From: Bacteroidales bacterium UBA2712
GTDB lineage: Bacteria; Bacteroidota; Bacteroidia; Bacteroidales; Paludibacteraceae
Direction of reading: 5' to 3'
DNA: 46,882 nucleotides
NCBI GenBank assembly: GCA_002354055.1
Contig: DEKW01000012.1
Span: forward strand, 295,163 to 342,044
Below the pieces are notes generated by a model. The model did no database searches. It had not been told where the DNA came from and was given only the letters and a program-made list of their open reading frames with translations. The position numbers were made by a program, and so were the translations under genes. Numbering within the stretch: the first letter of the stretch is position 1; every line of letters starts with the position of its first letter. Positions 34,334 through 45,300 of this stretch are shown here, in pieces.

Positions 34334-34801
34334 ATGAAAAAATATCTGTATTATGTAATCTGTATTTTGTCAGTGCTAACGGTCTTTTTCGCAGGGTGCA
34401 AGGATAAGAACGCTCCCGAATCGTTCAATGGCAACGTAGCACGTCCTACATGGACCGCTCCCGGAGTGAGTGACATTACCTCATCCATGACCGCGGTCAT
34501 CAAGGTGGATCTCAAGGCGCAGTACCCGGAAACGGCTGCCGACTGGCAACCTAGCGTCAACGATCTCCTTGCCGCTTTCTCCGGCGAGACTTGCCTTGGC
34601 GTGGCTCAACCGCAAGACGGCTTGTTCTTCTTGTATATAGCGGCTCCCGTAACCGGTAACCCATCATCGGTGACCCTTCGCTACTACTGCGCGCATTACA
34701 AGAACCTCTTCGAAGCCAAGGACGCTTTCCGCTTCATCAACGATGACCACCTTGGCACCATTGCCGAACCGTTCATCCCTGCCTTTGTCTGCGCTCCGTA
34801 A
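34334..34801 (+). CDS. Small lipoprotein with a domain shared with the giants
   Basis: The 155-residue protein has a lipoprotein signal (about 1-21, lipobox FFAGC with Cys 21), so it is probably anchored in a membrane. The mature part (about 50-150) is one domain: DLLAAFSGETCLGVAQP, FFLYIAAP, DAFRFINDDHLGTIAEPFI. Equivalent blocks occur twice in each giant protein, for example AAFVNGECIGIARP and IFAGDECRGAA. It thus looks like a free-standing, membrane-tethered copy of that domain and may pack against a giant partner. It lies 36 bases after the 43-residue peptide gene and is the last gene of operon 1. Confidence 0.85.
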   Translation: MKKYLYYVICILSVLTVFFAGCKDKNAPESFNGNVARPTWTAPGVSDITSSMTAVIKVDLKAQYPETAADWQPSVNDLLAAFSGETCLGVAQPQDGLFFLYIAAPVTGNPSSVTLRYYCAHYKNLFEAKDAFRFINDDHLGTIAEPFIPAFVCAP

Positions 34802-34823
34802 TTCGTAACCCCTAACCCCAATC

Positions 34824-34850
34824 AGGCTCACTTCATGGTGGGCCTTTTTT
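34824..34850 (+). terminator. Terminator of surface-protein operon 1
   Basis: AGGCTCAC and GTGGGCCT form an 8-bp stem (one G-T pair) with a 6-base loop, followed by TTTTTT. Confidence 0.88.
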
Positions 34851-34871
34851 ATATGTTGGAGAGAAGCCATC

Positions 34872-35025
34872 TACCTACGGTCTACCTCTTTCTGTCACGT
34901 TTGTTCGCCCTGGACTAAACAGCTGCGTCCTTCACTCTACCTGCCGGTGGCTGCAACTACCTCCGGTGGGTGACTACAGCCCTTTGCTGTACCGGCTGCA
35001 CATACACCCTGCGAGCGTCCGGCTT
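34872..35025 (+). repeat. 155-base dispersed repeat, copy D1
   Basis: About 90 percent identical to 46273-46427, and like that copy it directly follows the terminator of a surface-protein operon. It contains CTACCTGCCGGTGGCTGC, ACAGC-CCTTT-GCTGT and GCGAGCGTCCGGCTT in the same order. It runs straight into core repeat C. Confidence 0.85.
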
Positions 35026-35028
35026 GAC

Positions 35029-35087
35029 AGGGGTTCACAAGTTCCGCATTGTTGCACAATACCATAGCCCTTCCAATCCCTAACGCG
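35029..35087 (+). repeat. 59-base dispersed core repeat, copy C
   Basis: Same ends and length as copies A and B, with central hairpin ATTGT-TGC-ACAAT. It lies 78 bases before the promoter of operon 2. Confidence 0.85.
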
Positions 35088-35093
35088 AAAAAT

Positions 35094-35142
35094 AGCGTTT
35101 TCCTTCATAAAAAGTAAAAATTTTTATAATTTTTACGCAAAA
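35094..35142 (+). promoter_or_regulatory. Nested inverted repeats before operon 2
   Basis: AGCGTTTT and AAAACGCT form an outer pair, and inside them GTAAAAATT ... AATTTTTAC is a 9-bp palindrome. The elements lie just upstream of the promoter at 35165 and could be a regulator binding site. Confidence 0.45.
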
Positions 35143-35164
35143 CGCTTACATTTACATGAAAAAC

Positions 35165-35196
35165 TTGCATATTTGAAAAAAAAGTAGTATCTTTGC
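35165..35196 (+). promoter_or_regulatory. Promoter of surface-protein operon 2
   Basis: TTGCATATT, an A-tract, then TATCTTTGC, with the same spacing as the other promoters. The leader to 35240 is about 38 bases. Confidence 0.82.
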
Positions 35197-35239
35197 ACGG
35201 TTTTTTATAAATTGCGAGTATATATAGATAATTACATAA

Positions 35240-36352
35240 ATGAAGAAAATCTACACTCAGCCACGCATAGAGACCGTGGCAACCACACCGCAGCAGATGC
35301 TCTGCGCCAGCGGAGGTATCAAAGCGCAAATCTCCGGTTATAATCAGAACACCGGCGGCGGATTTACCCAGACTTTTGTATGGCTGGCAGGCGCGGTCTG
35401 CTCGTCCTTGCTGTTCCTTGGCACGGCGTGCAGCACCAACAACAATCCCGACCAGCCCAAGCAGCAGGCGGAACTCAAACCCCGCACGCTGGTGGTGACA
35501 CAACAAGCCGTCAGCCATCTGCCTTCAGCCGTCAGACGTCTCCCGCAGGCTACTATCACGGAGAACGGGGATGTGCTCGATGCTATCTGGAGTGCAGGCG
35601 ACGAGATTTCCTTCCGCAACATAAGCCATGCAACCTATACCGATCCCGAAACCGGTGCCCCTGTTTCCCTCGACGGCGTGTTGTTAGCGGACAGGGAGGA
35701 ACGCATCGCTTCGTTCGCGAGCAACAACGAGGTGTGGTGTGCTTTGGATGACCGGTTGCTGCTCGTCTATCCGAAGGCTACTGCTCCTGCATTCAGCGTG
35801 GAGGGCAGTCCGCTGAGGGCTACATACACTATTTCCCTTACCGGGCAGGACGGCACGCTGGCGACCATCGCCAATAGGTATCACCATAGCTACGGTATCG
35901 CCACGATAACCGAGGTGACCCCCACAGTGGCAAATGCGGTGGTGGCTGAGATGCAGAACCTGCTGACGGTCTGCAAGTTCTCTTTTGTGGACAAGGACTA
36001 CCCCGGGACTCCCCTCACGATAACCTCGCTTAGTATCAGCTACGGCGACGGTGACTATGCCGGCACGTACCCGGAGACAGCGACCGTAACTGTGACGCAG
36101 GGCACACCCTGCACGGTAGCAGTGACTCCGGTCAATCAAAGTAAAGCGGCAGGCGGCTATGCGCTCTCTGTCGCCCCTACGGGCAACCCGGAGGAGGTCT
36201 ATGTGGCACTCTTCCCCGAAGCAACCGCCACTAAGTATTCCTTCCGCCTCGAAAGCGGTGAGAATATCTACACCGGCACTGCTACGGCTCGGCTCATTGC
36301 GGGCGAGTACGTAGTTGCTCACAACCTGAAACTGACAAAAGAAAATCACTAA
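35240..36352 (+). CDS. Fimbrillin-like lipoprotein with fused N-terminal peptide
   Basis: The 370-residue product starts with the short-peptide motif (MKKIYTQPRIE, MLCASGG, GGGFTQT; about 1-45). It then runs directly into a lipoprotein-type segment FVWLAGAVCSSLLFLGTAC (about 46-64). The remainder resembles fimbrillin/Mfa-like proteins: LDAIWSAGDEISF, LLVYPKA, LLTVCKFSFVDKDYPG and TITSLSISYGDG. Such lipoproteins form or anchor surface fimbriae. The N-terminal 45 residues before the hydrophobic core are far too long for a normal lipoprotein signal, and no ATG lies between. The gene therefore looks like a fusion of peptide and lipoprotein genes that are separate in operon 1. A GTG/TTG start at the hydrophobic segment cannot be excluded. 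It is 12 bases before giant 2. Confidence 0.82.
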   Translation: MKKIYTQPRIETVATTPQQMLCASGGIKAQISGYNQNTGGGFTQTFVWLAGAVCSSLLFLGTACSTNNNPDQPKQQAELKPRTLVVTQQAVSHLPSAVRRLPQATITENGDVLDAIWSAGDEISFRNISHATYTDPETGAPVSLDGVLLADREERIASFASNNEVWCALDDRLLLVYPKATAPAFSVEGSPLRATYTISLTGQDGTLATIANRYHHSYGIATITEVTPTVANAVVAEMQNLLTVCKFSFVDKDYPGTPLTITSLSISYGDGDYAGTYPETATVTVTQGTPCTVAVTPVNQSKAAGGYALSVAPTGNPEEVYVALFPEATATKYSFRLESGENIYTGTATARLIAGEYVVAHNLKLTKENH

Positions 36353-36364
36353 AATAGCTATACA

Positions 36365-39300
36365 ATGAAAAAGATCTTCTCTCTTCTCCTTGCACTGCTG
36401 TGTGCAGTGGGAACCCTGTATGCCGGCAACGGCTGGACACCGAACGACAAGTATTGTAAGTGGGGCGACAACTTCCGGTTTGACCATGCCTTTGAGTTTT
36501 ATAACGCCGGCGCGTATGATAACACGTACGGAGATGGTATGGTTGGCTTTCAGCGAGCACAAGGTATCATTGCTTTCAGTTTCCGTGCGTGGAACGAGTT
36601 CAATCTGCCTACCGGTGACAACTACCTTGCCGGAGCGGTGACGGTCTATCTGACCGCCAACGGACAGAATGATATGCCCTTGGTAACCATTCACATGAAG
36701 GACGCAAACAATTACAAGAGATGGAAAAAGACCTTCGAGTATGAATGCCATTTCGACCGTGTGGAGCCCTTTAACGACTGTACCGCCTATTTCTTGCAGA
36801 AGCGGCAAGTGAATGATGGCGACGACCAGTACGCCTATTTCAATATCGTATATAGCCAGACGGTGTTTAACTATATCCACAACAACAAGGACAAAGGCCT
36901 CGGTCTGCGTTTGAATGTGTGGTGGGATGGTAATAACTATGACAACTCCCGTCTCTTTGAACAGGGCGAGTTGAACGACATCTTACCGGCGGTACTCGAC
37001 CCGACTCTTGATAATTTCCGTTGGACGAGGAGCAATGACGGCAAGACCGCAATCTCATTTACTGTAGGTGATGTATATAATAGCCAGTATTATGAGCGCG
37101 CTACGGGGCGTGGTGTCAATGATAGTATATCTACGTTTGTGCCCCGAAGCGGTAGTCTCAACCGTGAGCGCACCGATGTAGCCGATCTCACGCCCGCCCA
37201 ACTCAATCTCATGGGTCGGGAAACCCCTCCCTATGTACTCAAAGTATCACGCCGCGCTTATGCCGATCTCAATTCCTCGTACTATGACGGTACACACGGA
37301 GGTCCCCGTTCGCCCTTTGTAGGACCGCAATCAGACTGGAAAACGATACGTATTCCGGCGCTTTATCTGCCCCAGGAGATCGATTTGTTTCATGAGGGTG
37401 GCGACACCATTTATACGACCTTCAAGATCCCCAAGAAGGCGTACGGAGAAGAAGAGGATCAATCCGCCATCATCATTGAGTATTCGACCGATCCGAACTT
37501 CGGCTCGTTTGAAACGGTGCGCGAGGATTTTAACACCACCAACCGCCTTCAGGAAACTGCCTATAAGGTCGGACTCCCCATACCGCAGAGAATGTTCAAT
37601 CAAGGACGCAAGACTTTCTATGTGCGCTTTAGCCGCGAGTTCGTGAATCACGCCACCACCTGCATAACGCAAGAGATTAGCATCAATACCGACCTCAGAA
37701 AGATTGGTTCGGTATCGGCAACCGATATAGGCGGTAAGATTCAAGTGAACTGGTCGCATGCAGGCGATTTCAAAGGTATATGGACCTCGGATATGTTCTA
37801 CCGCGTGCAGTATAATGTGAACGGCACGCCCTATCAAAAGGACTACTCGGACCGCAACCTCACATCCGTCGAACTGACAGAAGGCATACCTACCTGCCAA
37901 CGTATTGAATACACCGTCCAGGTGTGCACGGCAATGCGTACAATCAGTACGATGACCAGTGCGCCTATCAGTATGGCTCCCACCCGTGAGGCGGTTATCA
38001 CTTCGCTCACGGCTACCAAGGGCGATTCCAACAACCGCGTGCGGCTGCAATGGACGGTACCTAAGGACAAAAACGATTTTTCCTATTTCAGTATCACGCG
38101 CGCCGTACGTGGCGACAGCGTGGGTACCACACTCGTGCCGCAGATGCCGATGAACAAGTCGCTCACAACGTTTAGTTACGAAGATAACTCGATGGAACTC
38201 GGTACGTATTACAACTATACCGTAACGGGCTACCGCGAGTGCGACGGCGATGTGTCGCCTATGTCTTCGCTCACTGAGACAGGTTTTGCTCTGCCCTACG
38301 GTGTCGTAACAGGCCAGATCACCTACGACGGTCGCCAAGGCGTACCGGGCGTGCTCGTGACTGCCACCACCGACGAGGAAGTGCCTTACCCGCAGAAAGT
38401 TTATTTTGATACGGTACAGCATGCACAGAAAGCCACTTATTTCCGCACATTGAAACCTACACAGCGAAATGGTATCAACGGACCCCAATATACAGGCCAA
38501 ACAGGAACGGCCATGTTCTGGATGCGTAATTTGGCGAGCAACAGAACCAACAAATCATATATACTCAGGCTACCGAAAACGCTTCTGGTGTACATGGCAG
38601 AAGACGGTTCTGTCAGAGTTAGAGACGACTATTGGCAACAGGTAATATCCTCACCCCTCACGCAGAATGAATGGTATCACGTTGCTGTGTGCTATACAGC
38701 GGATACTATGCGCCTTTATCTCAATGGGCAAGAAGTGGCACACCATAAGTACGGAAGGTCATGGTATCTCCAGGAGTTCACATTTGGAGACAATGATTTA
38801 AATTGCGAACTGGCAGATTTCCGCCTTTACAACTATTGTATGGACTCGACGGAGGTGAAAACCACCGCCGTGCAGATTCCTCTCAAGGGCAACGAGACAG
38901 GTCTTGAAATCTATTATTCAGCCTGCGAGGAAGGAGATGAAGTACACGACTTGTCCGGTCACAGCAGAGACCTCCCAAATACTGGTTTGAGTTTCAATAA
39001 AATCATCAATAAGGATTCGATTCCTGAGAAAGTGAATGTCCGCGTGGAGACTGACTCGACGCGTGCGAACTACACGGCGTACACCAAAGCCGACGGTACA
39101 TACGTCATTACCGGTATTCCTTACCGCGAGGCGGGTACGTACTACAAGATCGTGCCGACGCTGGGTACGCACGAGTTCGCGCCGGCTAACCGTCCGCTCT
39201 ATTTCAACAACAACACCAACACCCACAACAACGTCAACTTCACCGACCGCACATCGGTCAAGGTGTCGGGTGCAATCTACTACGAGGGCACGGACTACCC

Positions 39301-42300
39301 TGTAGAGGGTGCATTGCTCAGTGTCGATGGCGCTCCGTGTCTGGTAGGCGGTGTGCCGGTAGTGACCAATGCAGACGGTCAGTTCTCCATCCTCGTGCCG
39401 ATGGGCGAACATTATATCACTGCGACGAAGAAGGGGCATACCTTCCTGTATAACGGCCGCTACCCCGAGGATCCCGGCAACGCGGGCGTAACCCATGAGT
39501 TCCTGCACGACATAAACGACCTCCGTTTCTACGACAACACCAAACTACTGCTCGTGGGCCGAGTAGCCGGTGGTGACGAAGAAATGCACAAGCCGCACGG
39601 TATGCATCTTGGCAAAGCTACTATAGGCCGCGCCATCATTACGCTGCAGGCCTCGGAGATTTATTCGCTCAACACCGACTCCGTCGAGCGCGTATGGCCC
39701 ATGCCGACCGATAGCATCGTAGCCGCAGGACGCGTAGTGACTGCTGCTTCGGGCACCGACCTCAGCCACAATGTGGTTATCTACACCGACTCCGTAACGG
39801 GCGAATATACCGCCCTGCTGCCGCCGCTGACCTACAAGGTGAAGAGTATCGTCATTCCGTCGAACGAGGACTACCGCTTCAATCCGTTGTCGTACAACCC
39901 GATTGAGTTAGGCGCATGCGCAGGACAGTCAATGATGCAGGACTCCCTGCGGCTCGATAGTACCACCGTCCGTCGTGTCAGATACCATCTGGCGTTTGAT
40001 GCACCATACTATGTACAACCTGTGCTCACCGTCACAGACGCCATGCGCCATGACCTTGCCTTCGGCGAAGAGTGGCTGCAATGGGTGGACGAACAGGAGA
40101 AACAGCACATGGTGCCCGCCTTTACTGTCGACTCGGCTACGGGCAAACCGGACTACCGCATGACCTATCCGCTCTTCCGTCAAGGCGCATCCTACCGCTG
40201 GCGACTTAAGATAACCGAGACCTACATTAATAAAGATAACTCCGGACACCCTGTCACCACCGTTTTGCCATGGAAGAATGGTATAGTCACTGTCAAGAGT
40301 GAACTGGGCAACCGTATAGCCGCCGAACGCGACACCGTCATGCCGTTAGGCGAAGACTCGACGGAGATGATCCACTTCAAGAGAGGAGAAACTATTGTTC
40401 TGGGCGAGAACCAGATTGCCCTCGATTCCACAGGAATGGGTATATACCAGTTCCGCGCTTCTGACCCGAACCTGACCAAGCCCTACACGCTTGGTGTGAA
40501 TATCAGTTACCGCAACGTCTATGGCACACGCAATTATTCATGGACGGAGAACGGCAAGTTCTACGGCGTGGTACTCGGCTCGATTACCAACGGATCGGAT
40601 ATTCTGACCAGCGGACCGGATGATATATTCTATATCCTCCGTAACGCTCCGGGCGGTGCCTCCACTGTCTCTGCCACCAAAGGTACTACCTTCACCAAAA
40701 CCAGCAACAACACCTCGACCGCACACTGGGGCACAGCGGTTGATTTAAAGTTCTCACTCGGTTCCCAGACGGCTAATCTGATGGTGGATCCGACCGCAAT
40801 CGGATTTGTTTCACTGTTGTTCATGGGCGAGAGGTTCCACTTGGGAGGCAATGCTACCTACACCGGTAATAAATCGTGGTCGAAAACACAGACCACTGTG
40901 AATACCCTCACGAAGACCGTGAGCACCACGCCTGGTTCGGAAGGTGCCGGCGGCGATGTGTTTGTAGGTCAAGCCACCAATGATGTCTTCTCCAACTCCC
41001 GCCGCGTGGATATACAGCGTGACCCGGCTGACTCGACACGCTATATCATCGGCGATTTTGACGGATTTGTATTGGGCAAGAAGTTTGGTACGCAGTTCGC
41101 TTATACGCAGAGCCATATAGAGAACAAAGTGATGCCGGACTATCTGCGTATGCGCAACGCGCTGCTGCAGACCATCGATGCCGTCACTATTGAGCGCTAC
41201 AGAAGCGGCGACTCAACGGCCATTGTCAACACCACCGACAAGATGCAGTACTATACCGCACTGACGGCTGCTGATCCGAACTTTGGTGCAGACAGCACCT
41301 ATGAGGCCGTACCGCCGAAACTGCCTGAGGACGGACAACTGCACGTGTTGAAAGATATGGTGCACTACTACAACGAGCAAGTCAAGCAGTGGAAGAAACT
41401 GTTGGCGCACAACGAGAAGATGAAAGTAATGTGTCTGCAGCGAAGCGGATCGTTCAAGGCCGACCAATATGAGGCGGCGGTACAGAAAGTAGCTCGTCTG
41501 CGTGAAGTGATGAGCGCGCTGACCGAGGCACGCGACAAGAAGGCAGGTGTGGAGCAATACAACATCGACAGCCTCAAGGCCTTCAACAATCGCACCTCGT
41601 ACGGCGACGGAAAGCAATACATGGGCTTCAGCAAAGGCGAGGTAGAGCGCCTCATCAAGACCTATGAGGATAACGAGAAGAAGGAGAAAAAGCTGCTGGA
41701 TACACTCGAACTGGAAAGCCTGGACACGCTTCGTCTGAACATCTCCGACTACTACGGCGGCGGCTATCTGATGCAGAACCTGTCGCTCAGTCCAGGCGCG
41801 TCCGTAGTGTTAGGTAAGACCAACGCCGTATCGCATGGCGACAATGTATCCGTCACACATGACGGCGCATTCACCTTTGGTGGCGGTTTTGTTCACAAGT
41901 TTGCCAAGTTCGGTATGGTGTTCGAAGGCAATGCCAATGCCGGCGGCGGCACAACGGCTGCAAGTGGTTCGGATACAAACGAATCTTTCTCTTCCAACAT
42001 CACCCTTGCCATGAACGCTACCTCGTCCATGTCGTTTGATATGTACGCGGCACCGGACGGCTTTGCACCGATTTTCTTCATCCGCGGCGGTGCTACCTCT
42101 TGTCCCTACATTGACGAGGAGCGGACGAAATATTACGAGCCCGGACGACATTTACTGGCTACCCAAACGACGGCGATAGACAAACCCTACCTCTATCTTC
42201 GTCAGGGCAGCAGCTCCATGCAGAACGACTTGCCTGTAGGTGCTTCGGCGTACTTCACGCTCGGCATGACCAACCAGTCGTCCGTCTCCAATAGTGCTGG

Positions 42301-45300
42301 AGTCTATAAACTCCGCCCGATAGACAAACATTCGGGCGAGCAATTAGGCGCAGTCCTTGAGGTCAACGGCACGCCGCTTACCTCTGCCGGTATCACCTAT
42401 GCGCTGCCGGCAGGCGACTCCACCTTCGTCTCCCTGCGTGTCTATCAGTCCAATCCTGAGGTGATGCGCTACGACAGTATCGGTCTGGAGCTCATCAGCG
42501 ACTGCGACCCGACCCGACGCTCGGAGAAATGGCTCACCGTCAGCTACCGCTATTCCTGCTCGGACATCAACCTCACGCTCGATAACACGCTGCTCAACAC
42601 CCAGACCAAGTCTATTTTGGGCAAGGACACGGTAGAACTGAGCGGCGAGATAAGCGGTCTGCTGCCGGATTACAGTGCGCTCTACGGCGTACGCCTGCAA
42701 TACAAACGAGGCGAAGGCGAATGGAGTACGCTCCGCACATGGCGCAAGGGTATCACCGTGCGTGACAAAGAAGGTAACTACCCGATGCCGCATGCCGAGC
42801 ATTTCCGCTTCGCCATCCCGATGCCCGACAAGGACTACTCCGACGGCACCTACCAAGTACGCGCGGTCACCGTCTGCAAGCCTGCTGCCGAAGAGGAGGT
42901 TTGCAAGGAGTCCGAGACCTTCACCGTCATCAAGGATGTGGCTCGTCCTGAGCCGATCAGTATGCCAACACCTGCTGATGGGGTTTTGCGTAACGGCGAT
43001 GATATCTCCGTTACTTTCACCAAGGATATTCAGCCCGCACGCGTGCTGGAAACGAATATATCTGTTACCGGCGAACTGAACGGACATGACCTGCGTCACT
43101 CCGTAGGTCTGCAGCTCGGCGGACAGAAAGCCGCTACGCAGGCTACCCTGCGGCTCGGCGCATCCGACTTCACCATCGAGACATGGCTCAACTATTCCGA
43201 AGCCGGTGAACTGATGAACATCGGCGGCGACAAGTTCCGCCTCTCGCTTACTGAGGACGGCAAACTCACCGTACAGATGGATACAACCACTATTACCACT
43301 ACCGGCTCGCTGCCGAAGAACAAGTGGGTATTCCTCGCGCTCAGTTATTCACACGCCACGACCGGTAATCAATTAAACGCATCAATCGCTTACGACGAGG
43401 TGACGGATTCGCTGATGACTGATATTACCGTGCCTAATATCAACACCAAAGCCGCTCTCCAACTGGGAGGTGGTTCTGCAATAGCCACGCTGCATGATCT
43501 GACGATTTGGTCTGTTGCACGCAGCATGGTCACCTCGCTCAGCGAGCGCAGCCGATCCAAAGTGCCTTCCACGCCGGGCTTAATGGCTTATTGGCCGATG
43601 GATGAGGGATACGGACCAATGGCTAAGGAACATGTGCATGCACGCCACATAGCGACAGGCGACAACGCATGGTGGATAGCCGGCGAGAACTACTCTGCTG
43701 TGCTGGACGGCAGTAACGCACTGCGTGTTCCTGTCAGCGAAGTGGGTATTGCTGCCGAAGATGACTATGAGCTTGATTTCTGGGTGAACGCTACTTCGGA
43801 CGGCACAATCTTGAGAAACGGAGACACCACTCTTGTCTTCGCCGTCAAAGATGCACAACTTTCCGTTGCCATTAGCGGGGTGACACGCAAAACCATTCCG
43901 TTTGCGCTCGGCACATGGCATTTTATTGCGCTCAATGTGCGTCGCAGCGGCTTTACCTCCGTCATCTTGGACGAACGCGTCGTATATCAGTACGTGGATG
44001 GTTATACAACTCCTCGTCTTGGCGATTTCGTCACTATCGGTGAGGGGCTCTCCGGAGCGTTCGATGAACTACGCATCGTGCGGGCTTCTGTCACTAACGA
44101 ACTACTGCTCTTAAGCGCGCATTTCCGCCTCCATGGCGACGAGACAGGCCTCGTGGCGTACTATCCGTTTGAGAAAGACTCTATCGATAGCGGCAACCAG
44201 CATATGACTGTTCCTACGCTGGAGGACCGCTGCAAGAATGCGCTGAATAAGCACTCCGCACAATGGGTTAATTCTCAATTCTCAAACACGAATCATCCCG
44301 CCTTGGTGGAGGCCCGCCCTGTAGAGCCGGTGCCGTTTAGCTTCACTGCTTCCGACCGGCAGATTACCATCCAACTCAATGACCAACAGATGGCGCCGGC
44401 ACGTGTTGAAGGATGCAACCTGAAGGTGGAGATCAAGAATGTGGTCGATGAGCACGGTAATTACGCTGCGCCTGTCTGCTGGAATCTCTATGTGCAGCGC
44501 AACTCCCTGCTTTGGGAAGACAATTATGCAGCTGTCACCAAGAACGAATTGGACGAGCAATCGTTTGAACTGACCATGGTGAATACCGGTAGTGAGATAC
44601 AGAACTGGCAGATTACGAATATCCCGGCATGGCTGCAACTCAATGCCACCTCCGGCGTAATCAGACCGCAGTCCGAACTGACGCTTACAGCTACGCTGCC
44701 TGCATCGCTCGCTGCCGGCTACTATGCAGACATACTCTTGCTTACCGGCAATGACGGTATAGTCGAGCCATGCCTCATAGAAGCTGCCGTTCTTGCACCC
44801 GAACCGGACTGGAATGTCAACGTCAATACATACGAAGCAACCGGTAATATCATCGCCAAACTCTCGCTGCCGGCAGGTGTGGCGCAGAGCGAGCATGATA
44901 TCATCGCCGCCTTTGTCAACGGCGAGTGCATCGGTATCGCCCGTCCGCAGTACATCGGCAACTACGATGCATGGTATGTGATGATGACTGTTTATGGCAA
45001 TGAAAAAACCCCTGCCCAAACGCCTATTCAGTTCCGCCTTTGGAATGCCGAGTCGGGTATCACCTATTCGTCTGTCAATGTGCGTCCTGCACCCTTCCGG
45101 TTCTCGCCGAACATGGTCAAGGGTACGCTTGCTGACCCTGTCGTATTGGAGGTAACGAACCATCTGCAACAGACGCTCGCGCTCCAACCCTCATGGAACT
45201 GGATCAGTCTCAATGTCAATCCCGTCTCCGCCCGCACGGAGAATGTGTTCCGGCCTGTCCTCGGCGATATTTCGGACGTCAAAGACAAGTACAGCGTCTT

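Noticed and set aside
20870..35087. Integron attC sites (CCTAACGCG end of the core repeat)
   Set aside because: The two ends do not give a proper R''/R' pair, the spacing is wrong, and no integrase or cassette array is seen.
23483..45187. Long antisense ORFs within the two giant genes (for example 28604-30025 and 37331-38500, minus)
   Set aside because: They mirror the codon pattern of the real genes, are rich in Arg/His/Val, and show no domains, promoters or signal sequences.
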